This document shows, piece after piece, positions 46,307 to 57,005 of a stretch of 64,000 nt of DNA. The position numbers and the translations under genes were made by a program. This DNA comes from Ulota crispa (lineage: Eukaryota > Streptophyta > Bryopsida > Orthotrichales > Orthotrichaceae). Each line of letters begins with the position of its first letter. Within the stretch, counting starts at the first letter, position 1. The notes beneath the pieces were generated by a model. It saw only the letters and a program-made list of their open reading frames with translations, ran no database searches and had not been told where the DNA came from. The stretch spans positions 20,980,002-21,044,001 of the forward strand of contig OY987242.1 in assembly GCA_963920765.1 (NCBI GenBank). Direction: 5' to 3'.

Positions 46307-47389
46307 TAGTAGTTATGTACTTTATTTAGATTTTAATACTCATTTATATACATGATTTTTATGATGAAGCCAAATATTGTATTTGTTTTGACATTATGTT
46401 GTGGATAAAAATCATTCTAATGTTTCATTATATATGCTGTATTTTATTCATCCAAGAGTCCCTTTACACTAGAGGCAAGAAGTCACAGAGAACAAAAATT
46501 TTGTTAATGAAAACTACAAAAATTGAGAAGACCACGCAACATCATTTTAAATTTATTTGATTTTTCCAAAAAAAGAAAAAAAAAGAAAAGAGGTTGACAC
46601 CTTTGTCCTCCGTGGGAAGCAAAATGCACAATTTTTGGGTCTCTTGAAATTTGTATCATGCACACCAAAAGAGGTAGGTATTGACTAATATTCCAAACCG
46701 ACTAGTAGGCCAAAATCCTTCTAACCAATCAATTTTGTTTAATACTTTCGTTAATATATATATTTTAAATAAAATACAAATTTGAGACTTTTTCTCACTA
46801 TATATTACAAGCAAAGGTCGTTACCTCCAAAAGTCAAAATTTCAAGAACAAGCCACGAAAATTCTTCTTCACAACTTCTAGTTTCTAGTGTGAAGGGGGC
46901 CTAAATATAGTAATTTCATTCAATGCGGTTTCAAAAATGAATGTCCATTTGATAATTTCATTCTCAACTGTTGGCACATTTTTAGTCAAATCATATCTAA
47001 TTGATACAATTTTGTCGCTATTGCACTCCATTAGTAAGGAGCTTCAAAGTTGATTATATTGTACAACTAAATACCTATTTTTTATTTTGACCCTTTTTGA
47101 AGGAAAATATCTAGATTTTTCATTTTGTTTCAATGTTAAAATTTTGTCACTTGTCCTGTTATTTCTTGCAAGAAAATCTATGTTTACACTTTTGTGCACC
47201 TAGCTAGTGCATAAATTCTTTAATTTTCTCATGAAAACACAAAACTTTACATGAGGATACCTTTGTTTTCTCTTGCAATAACACCTTGAAAACACTTTAT
47301 TTTTACCCAAATTTGAAAATAGTAATAATAAAAAGGCATGCTCAATATGGTATGTGTAGATACGATTGTGCTTGCTACAATTCATGTCA
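46307..47389. other. AT-rich spacer, no gene seen
   Basis: About 1.1 kb of AT-rich sequence, including an A/G run near 46570-46595. No gene or complete element recognised. Confidence 0.4.
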
Positions 47390-47654
47390 TGTACAACACC
47401 AATTAAGAAAGATAGGTAGAACCTGAATTTAGCAAAAATAACTTGTTGACTGAAATTTCAAAATGCAATAAATCGATCCAAGTTCTAAATGATTATCTTG
47501 ATATTCCTTAAAATTAGACTGCATTATCTACTTAATGCACTTTGCATTTTGAAATTTGAGTCATTATTGCATCTACAAGTGCATTTTGAAATTGAAAGAA
47601 GAGTGTCTAGTTCTCATACAATTTCTACCTATCTTTCTTAATTAGTATTGTACA
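47390..47654. mobile_element. Short TIR element with TGTACAACACCAATTAAGAAAG ends
   Basis: The left 32 bases and the right end are near-perfect inverted repeats (AATTAAGAAAGATAGGTAGAA mirrored by TCTACCTATCTTTCTTAATT). It is 265 bp with no coding capacity. The superfamily is not assigned. Confidence 0.78.
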
Positions 47655-48018
47655 AGGGGCATATTTGTCTAACATTGGCATAGTCTGACTTGGTTGAAAT
47701 TGTGTACACTAAATATTACATTTAGGGTGCCTTACCTTTGAAAGTTAGCTCATGGCTCATTGCTTGGCCACTTGGAGGTACATGTGATTCTGTAAATACT
47801 AGGATTTCACATGGTTTACAACCTTGATGCAGCTAGTTTGTTTTTTTGCAGCATAATTGTTGTTGCCAAGCCCTTATTGTTTTATTAAAATTGTTTATTG
47901 CAATAATGATTGATGCAAATTGTACTTGAATTATTAATTATTTGTACAAAGTAAAATGACAAGGAATTAGTGTGGGTAACCTACATGCACTATTTGGTGT
48001 AGAGAAAACAGAAATTAG

Positions 48019-48394
48019 GGAAAATTTCATGGATACCCTTGAAGTTTGCAATAATTTTGTAGATATCCTTGCTTTTTCAGAAATATCACAAATATCTTTG
48101 GACCAAAACAATTAGGTGTTTATTTTGTTGTGCATGTCACTTCCCTTTTTCCTTTGTGCACATGCATAACAAGAAAGAAGTAGTGTGCGCACAAAGGGAG
48201 AAGGAAGTGACATGCACAACAATACAAATGACTAAATTTTTGGTCCACTTTTTACTAAAAAACAAAACAATCAAATATTTTAATAAAATAAAAAAATATT
48301 AAATTTAGGTTTTTTAATATTTGTGATATTTCTGAAAGAGCTGGGGTATCTACAAAATTATTGCAAACTTCAGGGGTATCCATGAAATTTTTCC
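48019..48394. mobile_element. Foldback element with GGAAAAATTTCATGGATACC ends
   Basis: About 80 bases at each end are inverted copies. The left reads GAAAATTTCATGGATACCC, AAGTTTGCAATAATTTTGTA and TTCAGAAATATCACAAATAT, all mirrored at 48310-48394. It is 376 bp and non-coding. Confidence 0.82.
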
Positions 48395-50043
48395 AAGAAA
48401 TTACACTACTGTAGAGTACAAACCCATGAAGTGAACTCTAATACGGAATTTGGATGAAAATTTACACTTCTTTCATCCAGAAGTTTGTTTTGAAATGAAC
48501 ATGCAACCGCCACTTTGTGGAGTTCAGTGTGCAGTTGAGGGTTAACGACCTTCTTGTATGATGGAGATGGAGCTGACGGCAGCGGAATGGGGGTAATTTA
48601 CTGAGGAGTAATTGGGGATTTGTTTTTAAAACTAAAGTGTTAACACGAGGATTACATTGAGCATAACAAGCCTTTTATAAGGACCTACTTCGAAAAGAAC
48701 AGCTATTAGGTATTAATTACAAAGTGACGATTCATGGTTGAAATGGGTTGCCCATGCAAAAAAGCTAAAGTAAGTATTCATGTGGGCTTCTAAATAAAGC
48801 AGGTTACGTTGTCTTCGATACGGAGCGGCGCGTGGTTTGCATCGTCGAGGGCCACACCTCCGCGTTGAGAACCGTCGCTCGGGCGAGTGCGTGCCGTGCG
48901 ACGAGGACGTTGATCCACGCCACGCCGCCGCTGCTGCTGCCTTGGAATCGAGAGATGGTGACGACGTCCATTACTGCAGTCCGTTTCCGGAACCGAACAA
49001 ATAAACCATCTCGGGTGGTCCTGGATCCCGTTGCACAGCTTTCCTTGCATTTCAGTTGACGGAATTCCATCAAGATTCGAAGCAGTTGTGTGAATTCCAG
49101 GGAGGTGAAGGGTCGTCCGCGTTTCCTTTCCGCCAAGTGAGTTCCTTTGCGTTACGAGCGCTTGCCTCGCTCCCTCTCTCTGTCTCTCTCTCTTCTCCTT
49201 TTTTCACGTGATTCGAGTCGCTCTCTGTTCTGTTACCGATTACGCATCTTTTGGGGTGGAATGAGGGCGGGGCACAACGTAGTTGTGAATGTGGGGGTAC
49301 GGTGAGATGATTTATCTCGTTGCACTCTCTCGTTGAGCAAGTGCAGGTCAGTTGCGTGCATTATCGTATGAAAATAGACTCGGTATACTTGTCGGATTCC
49401 CGGGTCGGATTTCCTCGTGTGTGGCCCCGATAATTTTGCGGCGAATTGGACTGGAATTTGGGGCGGGGAAGGATTGCGATATTCGGGGGGGTATGCGGGC
49501 GTTTTTGGTGTCATTTGAGAGCGTGAATCTTTCGCATTAGCAAGTGATTGAACCGTTGTTTGGTCGCATTTTTTATCAGGAATATTACGAGTACCTGTCG
49601 AACGTTGTAATTGAAGGACTGTAAACGGAGGAATTCGGACCGGAGTATGCAAGACCGGATGCACCAATTCGGAAGTTTTCTTTGATATTTAGCAGGCTCC
49701 TGACCACTCCTTTGTACTCCTGAGCGTTTTTGGTAAATTCGCAAGATTCAAGGAGACCTGGCCAATGTGTTTATTTTCTTGGAATTCTCCCGCCCTTCTT
49801 ACGACGGCGCTTTCTTGTGGAGACGGACTGCCACTACTTTCTTTCAGAGCGAGCGTCGTTTTCTTCTCGCAGCTGTACGTATCTTGTTGGCGTCGACGTC
49901 CCTGGACTGCTGCCGGTGCTCACTGGCGAAAATTCCGGACATGCTACCCTGATTGTTTGTGGATCCCTGCATTGATCCCAGCCTTGGTTGCTGAGTCCAC
50001 TCTCAAACGCACGTAGGATTCGACAAGCGGAAGTGAAGTAATC
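48395..50043 (+). other. Upstream and 5'UTR region of the SINE1-like gene
   Basis: GC content rises from about 48800. A CT microsatellite lies at about 49171-49203. Open frames on both strands here (such as 48804-49136 minus) have no known motif. The leader of the SINE1-like gene probably starts within 49.1-49.9 kb, but I cannot place the start site. Confidence 0.4.
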
Positions 50044-53000
50044 ATGAGGGAGGAGGAAGGCTCCCGCTACTTGAGTCCGCTGGTAAAGCAGGACTTGGCC
50101 ATGCTTGATACCGACGGCGACACTCGTCGTCTGGCGGTTAAGTCCCTGAAGCTCTTTGTGGAGCAGCTGGACGCGTCCACCCTGCCCCGCTTCATCTCTC
50201 AGGTATGACTTTTTTCTCCCTCCCTCCTTATCACTTGTCCTCTTTCAGTGTACGCATGGTTCCGGAGGATTTGAATGTGATGACAATGTCGGGTTCATGG
50301 CAATACCTGAACCTAATATCTGGGGGTTTTGTTTTTCCTGGTACAGCTGAATTCATTCTTTCCTACAGAATCTGTCGCAGGGATGCATTTTGTGGAGTGC
50401 TGAAAAGTTAACCTGGTGATAATTTGCACGTTGTCTTATCCGTGTTTTCTCTTTTTCTATGGTTTTTGGTGCACAGGTTGCGGAGTCTCGAGAGCCTGGA
50501 GCGACGCGATGCTACGCCATATCGTTGTACGAGGAAGTGGCGAGGGTGCATGGCAAGCTCGTGGTGCCCCACATTGCAAAGGTGATTGGTGCGTTGGTGC
50601 GTTCATCGTCTGCCAGCGGTAGCTCTCCGCAACTGCAAGTGGCGTGTGCCAGAGTGGCGGCCGCTCTAGCCCGGCACTGCATTGACTCCACCACGTCGCA
50701 AGACGAAGCAGAGGAAATCATGCGTGAAATTTGCACGCCTTTAATTGACGCTCTGGCTGGGAAGATAGAGCCCGTAGCAGCCACAGCAGCTGCTTGCATT
50801 CATGCTCTCGCTGAGACGGAAAAATGGAAGTTTGCCCGGGAGGAGTTGATTCATGACGTATGTCAACGCACAACGGTGGCATTGAGTGAAAAGTCAACTC
50901 GCACCGCAGCTCACATGCAGCTCATTCGCATCTTGGCATCGGTCAACCCTGACGTCCTCGGCCTGCATGGCGCGAGCCTCTTGAGGGCCGGCGAGGAGAT
51001 TCTGAAAGGGACAACCAATTCATGGCAACTCCGCAGGGCTGCTGCTCAGCTGCTTCAGTCGGTGCTCACCATCCTTGACAAGGAGACACTGGAAACAGAG
51101 CTGAACTCCGCTTTACATGTGAGTGACGATAGGCACCATTTGATTGTGCTCGCTTCATTCATGTACTCAGAAATTGAGTTGATGCGAGTTCTACACATTA
51201 GGTGTTATGGAAGAAGAGCCTAACATGAGCCATGGAGATGGCGAGGGATGCTTTTCTCACAACGAGGCCGTTTTTTAACTTCACATATCCTCAATGTTTG
51301 GAACACGTTCAATCGTATTTGCCTCGGAGGGAGGACTGCAAAACGCTTCATCACAATCATATCTTATAATCTATGCGTGGTTGCCACCTCTGAAATGGAC
51401 TATTTTAAGATTGTGCTGTGGTTTTGTTGTTTGTTGGTGTTGCTTTTTACTGCAGGCATTGGACAGTTGTCGTCTTGACAGGATGCCTCACATAAGAGCA
51501 GCTGTTAGTGAAGCTCTGCACACAGCCAAGATGTTAGCTTCGGGAACCACCGGAGCACACACATCTTTCGGCATGGCAGCGAGTCCTGTTCGAAAGTCAC
51601 CTACGGATCGGAGTCATTGGCTTCACGATGACCACTTGCTGTCGTCGCCAGTACCGAAGCGGGGGACAAGCCCCAGGGCTCCGCCAATGAGTCCTGGAAG
51701 AGCAAGCCCAAGACCTGCGAGTACGACATCACAAGAGTCACGTCGTTTATCCATTCCTTCTGCTTCAACGTCAGCCTCGGAATCTTTGCAAGCGTTGCGG
51801 TCTCAGTCCAGGAGCCTCAACAAGGGTGGGTCCAGGGCTAAGCGAGCGCCTCTTTACCCTGCTCGTGCTGGATTGAGCTATGCTCTTTCGCCTCGAACTC
51901 CAGGCACGTCTCCTTCGAGTTCTACCACCACCGTCGAAGAGTGCGAGTCACCATCACGTCGATGTGAGATAAATTGCTCCTGTCCTCTCACCTTGACTGT
52001 TGATAATCCTCTTTGCATTGATCGCGGCTCCATTTGTTTTGAATTGTAGAATCAGCTCATGTACAGACCTTCCATATCCTAAGAATGAATCTGCTTGTTA
52101 ATTTCTGGATGCTGCTTGCGTTTTGAACAGTTAGGTTGTGACAATTTTAGATCAAATTCGTGTAGTTTTATTCGCTTCTATTGGCCACCTGTATCATGGT
52201 GAATCCTTACTTGACTTTCAAGGAATTTGTAGAATTAAACTTGTGTTGGTTCAGATTTCGGGAAAACTCTGCCTTTTTCTGCAAAAACAGTCCGTAGTTG
52301 TAGATCCTGATATGTGCCTTCCTGCTGTGGATGATGCAGTGAGTATGAGGGAGTTCAATTTGCAATCAAGAAGCCCAATAGCGAACGGACACGCGTATTT
52401 GGGAAAACACGAAGCTGGGCATGGCGACATTCCCTTGCGCCCGAAGGTTCCCCTGCAAGAAGACCAAGATTTGGACGCAACCCTTTCTGAGCTCAGGAGG
52501 GTGACAAGAACGACGGAAAGTCCAAAAGGCAGAGAGGATTCTGGGCTGGTACAACTCGTTGCTGAGGTTGAAAACGCGAGGTCAAAATCCTCTAGTAGTA
52601 GTATGGAAATAATTTTACCTCGGTTAAAGCTTGGTGGCATAAACAGCAGCTTGGATCGACATGAGCCTTCAAGTGCCGAAAGAATGCCGAAGGCTTCTAG
52701 CATGGGCTTGCAAGCAGGATCGACAAACGTCGATCCTGGAGTTGCGGACGCACCCTCACGTGTCAATGAATCTGCAGTGTCGGATGTCGAAGTGGAGAAA
52801 CGGCAGATATTCACACCTGAAACGCCTCCTCATGCACGAGCCGATGCGTTACAACCGGGCTCACTAAAACGATACTTCAAGCATTTGGCGCATGTGAATG
52901 TCAACTCGGAGGAGAGAACACCGGAAGATATCCTTCCATTTATGACACCGAAGCGGATGGTGCGCTCGCTGTCGAAACTTGACACCCCGGTTAGCGCTAC

Positions 53001-53673
53001 GCTTGATCATGACATAATGTTCGCCCACGAGGATTTTCCCCTGGCCACAATGAGTCCCATGGACGCCGACGCGGCTGAGATGGCAAGCGAGACAGGGTGG
53101 AGCGTTCGAGATAACCCCATCGCCAGTGAGGAATCGTACCGAGGTGAAAGCTCCGATGAGGAAACTCGTGGCAAGAGTGCATACGAATCCTCGCCCAGAT
53201 TGGTATCCGACTGCAGCCCTCGTGAGATGCGCATGTTCTCACCCTCGCATCCTCTGCGCTCCTCTTTCGACGATTCATTGCGTAGTGCTACTCCCGACCT
53301 CGACGCCGATCACCCTTGCCCTTCATGCGTGTCGTCCGACCAAACCTTTAAACTGCGCGCTTCAGCTGAGGACATTGATGCACCGTGCGGATTGCCTAGT
53401 TTGCTCCACAAGGGCGTATCAAACCCCCCCGAGGAGTCAGTTCCTATTAAATGCAGCGAGGCTCGTGATCACGAAGCTGAGGATCCTCCGAAGAAGCGGA
53501 ATGAGAAATGTTTGGTTACCAAGTTGTCGCAGAACTGGAAAAAGCTCTGCGGTTGCACGGAGTCAGTTTTAGGAGGATCGCTTTGCTTGATCATTGCTCT
53601 TCCGCTGGCCTTGTGTCTTGTCAAGGGTCTGACTGAATCACGAGGAGAAGTGTGTCGTCTTGTACCCACGTAG
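50044..53673 (+). CDS. SINE1: SINE1-like ARM-repeat KASH protein of the nuclear envelope
   Basis: Plant SINE1-type proteins sit in the outer nuclear membrane, bind SUN proteins through a short C-terminal KASH tail and decorate actin. Exons are 50044-50202, 50477-51118, 51456-51963 and 52340-53673, giving 880 residues. Residues 1 to about 305 are helical ARM-like repeats, starting LSPLVKQDLAMLD and including ISLYEEVARVHGKLVVPHI. A long Ser/Pro-rich, probably disordered middle follows. The C-terminus has a basic stretch, a membrane segment of about 22 residues (GGSLCLIIALPLALCLV), a 13-residue lumenal tail and the terminal LVPT, the plant KASH signature. The exon 3/4 junction is the least certain: I chose the acceptor before 52340 because it alone keeps phase. 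The protein is longer than Arabidopsis SINE1, mostly in the middle. Confidence 0.85.
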
Positions 53674-54153
53674 TTTATTTAGCAACATTAAAGATTTTTT
53701 AGATTTTTCTAGTGAGTTGTTGGGGGGAGCCTGCCATGAGAAGTTGTAAAATAGGTGAGTCAGATGTGCCTTCGTTTTGGAGTAGTCGCTTTGATTTTAG
53801 AACGATTTAAACTAGGACAACAGGTGTGTTGTGCATACAACCAGGGAAAGGAATTCTTGTGAGACTTTGTTGAAAGCCCTGAGTCACTCTCATTTTTTTT
53901 GCCGTCGGTGCCATGAAGTCATGGCCTGAGTGCTGCCACAAAGTAGCGCGGACGTTAACATATCAACAGTTTAGCTTCAATTAGCACTGAAGTTCTCAAT
54001 ATTTCATGTGAATAATGTTAGACAAGATAAACAAGCATTCGTTAATCTAATAAGGTCTTGCATCCGAGTGTTGATTCAATGCAACTGCTATTTTCGCATG
54101 CTCTATTCTCTCATCGAATCTTATGGAGATCTCTCTATTCAAATCTTACTTAT
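53674..54153. other. 3' region of the SINE1-like gene
   Basis: About 480 bases holding the presumed 3'UTR. ATTAAAGATT at about 53688 may act near the polyadenylation site. No further gene seen. Confidence 0.4.
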
Positions 54154-54556
54154 TAGGGGTAGTCACGGCACTTTCTTTTGCTAATGTTGAGAATGAGAAC
54201 GTAAACGTGTTGCGTCACTGGTGGTTGGCGGAGCTTCCGTCCTTTGTGTGTAAAACGTCTCATTTTTATCCTGTGGAGGTGAAGAATGGAGTGGAGAATG
54301 AGTTAGTGTGTGAATTTCTTCTCATGATATGCTCCTTTGCCCTACTTGTGAATTGCTTCACCCCAACTCTTTTTGCTCCTCCAATTTTTGACCGTGCTTT
54401 CTTTCTCTAAGTAAACCATTCTCTATTCTCCATCACACACTAATGGGGTGTTACAGCACCTTCGCAAAGAACAAGCTTCTATTGGCTCCTACTTTCACTT
54501 AGCCAGTTGTCAGTCTCCATTCTCTTTTCATTCTCTCAGAAGCCGTGACTATCCTA
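54154..54556. mobile_element. TIR element with TAGGGGTAGTCACGGC ends
   Basis: Left end TTAGGGGTAGTCACGGCACTT and right end, reverse-complemented, TAGGATAGTCACGGCTTCT are inverted repeats. Both continue into GAGAATGA-type blocks. It is 403 bp with no clear coding frame. Superfamily unassigned. Confidence 0.65.
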
Positions 54557-54680
54557 TTGTATCCACTATCACATTCTTTTGTGCTATTAGAAAGTTGCAT
54601 GCATAAGATCAAATAGCATTTTGACAAATGTGAATAGGTTCTTAATACCCTTCCTAGCACACACATCCAAAGTTCTTTTC

Positions 54681-54812
54681 TTAGGGTATGTTCACATTTA
54701 GTGTTAAGAGGGGTACTAGCAAAGGAAATTAGATGCATTTGGATACTATTCTAGACTACATTCATATTGCTAATACCCCTCCTAATACCAAGTGTGAACA
54801 TAGTATCCTTAG
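54681..54812. mobile_element. Very short hairpin element with TATGTTCACA ends
   Basis: ATGTTCACATTTAGTGTTAAGAGGGGTACTAGCAA-type sequence on the left is mirrored on the right with few changes, leaving only a ~40-base loop. GAATAGGTTCTTAATACCCTTC just to the left at about 54634 looks like a further partial copy of the same arm. Confidence 0.65.
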
Positions 54813-57005
54813 GGTACCGCAATTCTGCAGTATTGTTGATTATTATAAAATGCAGCAATTACGTGTATCTCTCTTATGCATGGCTCTTTCATGTAAACTA
54901 GCCCATGTGTTGTGAACACGCATTTTGACAGCTAAGTTACTTCTGATGACAAAAAACATTTACAACATTTTACAGAGCAAGTGCCCAAGTAGATAATAAG
55001 TGCACCCTGGTCATTGCAATAGCTGACGTGCATTTTGAGCATCTTGGCTGTGACACTAAATAGGTCTGGACTCTGGATATACTTTCTCCACATCCTATAT
55101 CAAATGATTAACGGTTAACCCCCTCCTTAATGCACAGTTTCCAACACACAACATGCATATAATCAGAGTCTCAGATGCTCACTTAATGCTAATCACCGCA
55201 GAGTGCTAATCATCAGATAATTTTGGATCAGCAGTGCTGTCATGAGACCGGTCTGCAGTTTGTATCTTGCTACAGAGTACTTTTTTTCAAATTAAAAAAC
55301 TACTAAAAAAAAGTTAATCACTGCACCGTGATTATCCCTTGATCTCTTTACTACTAATGCGGCAGGAGCGCAGTCACTGTGAATTAACTTAAGCTTATTG
55401 GTAAGCTTAGCAATGACGAACGCGACATCCCATGGAACAGGCCCAATGCTGAAAATTTGAAAATTAAAAAATCTCCACACGAGACACTCACTCACACACG
55501 GTCGAATAACTTATTCGCATCGTATTCAACGCAGTGGCAGCTCTCACAGAGAATCTGAGCATGATTACTTTTCATTTTGCGCAGTAAGCTTACCGAGGAA
55601 GAAGATGCCGTGCAGCCATGGGTCATTTATGAACGTTGGACCCAACTGGCTCCACCGGGCGCGCCAAAGCGACTGTCACATTCACACGTTTGAAATTCCA
55701 GCCCGCCCAAATTTTGAATTCAGTTGGCACACATGATTGACACCATTTCATTTAATGGCGTTTGTCGGCACATCCTTGTCGTCCTTAGCTCCCATAATTT
55801 CAAATTCCGTTTCGGCGCCCCTCGCCTGGGCTCATTTTCCATTCACACATTTGCGTTCTGAAGCGGCAAACGCCGGCTATGGTGCATTGTTACGGTAATT
55901 TGGTAGGACTGCCGACAAGTGCTGTGTTGCTTTCTGTTCTCATTTTGTCTGTTTAGAAAGATTTTGGTGTAAAATCTCCCGTGAACTGTTTCATTCTTCC
56001 CGAGTGTTTGCGTTGTGAGTTTCAGTTACGAGCTTCTACTGCGACTTGCAGCGAGCGCAGCACTTCAAGGGACAGATAGTTCTTACAAACATTGCGTGGA
56101 GTCTACCTTCACTGATGCAGCGACATTTATCAAGCACATGCTGCGAATTGGCCTACTGAGATTGCAATTTGGGATTTGACCGTGAACTAAGCTCGACCTA
56201 ACTTTTGAAATTGCAACTATTGAAGTTGTTAGCTGACATTTGGATCTCGAGAGATTCTTTATGGACGTTTTCTTCAGGGGTTTGCAACGAGGGAAGCAGT
56301 GAGGTGAGTAATTAGCTCTCTGATCTGGAGGTGGAGGGTTTTCTGAGCATTTCAGTCTTAGGAACTTGCAATGGTCATGACGACCGACTGTTGTGACCAA
56401 AGTGGCTGAGAAGGTCCGTGTAACTCGATGAATAGAGGGAGCAGGTACAAGATGTGACCAGTTTTCTGAAAGCCAGGTACTGACTTGTTAAGCACGCTGA
56501 TTTCAAACTCTATTCTATTCAACATTTGTGAACCACAATGTTTGTGAGCTAACGGTGCAATTATCTTCGTAGTGTAAAATAGCCTCTGCAGGATACGTCG
56601 TGTGATTTATTGAATGGTTCTTTTGAAATTGGACCGCATCGTAATGCTGGGTTACTTTTTAGAAGAATGCAATTGGAGCAATTGACAATTTTGATAGTCA
56701 CTTCTTTCATAGTCGGTTCAATTGATGCACACTTTCGTTGACTGGTATTGAACCAGGAGGGTATTGCAAGCAAGATGAAGCAGTGTCTTAATGCCGAGCA
56801 CTTGAGTGGTGCCGAAGTTGTGAAAGGCTTGGTTAACCGTTCTTCGAAGTGGTCGCTGGCTGCTTCGAATGGGTGTCGTCAGAGTTTTCTGCCACATGCT
56901 GAGTTGAACTGTACTTGTTGCGCACTGTCTTACAAGGATTGAAGCCTACTTGTTGAGGGTGGGAAGTAGGTGCAAAGAGACACAAGCGAACGCTGACGAT
57001 CGCCA
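54813..57005 (+). other. Promoter and 5'UTR region of the coiled-coil gene
   Basis: No other gene is supported here. From about 55600 the sequence becomes GC-richer. A perfect E2F-type site lies at 55661-55668. Leader exons probably lie between about 55950 and 57005. Confidence 0.4.
55661..55668 (-). promoter_or_regulatory. E2F-type site (TTTGGCGC)
   Basis: GCGCCAAA on the plus strand is TTTGGCGC on the minus strand, matching the plant E2F consensus TTTSSCGC. A looser TTTCGGCGCC follows at about 55810. Being ~1.3 kb before the ATG and upstream of a probable leader, it could mark cell-cycle control. An 8-base match alone is weak. Confidence 0.35.

Noticed and set aside
48804..49136. 110-codon minus-strand frame before the KASH gene
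   Set aside because: No recognisable domain. The region looks like the GC-rich promoter or leader of the KASH gene on the other strand.
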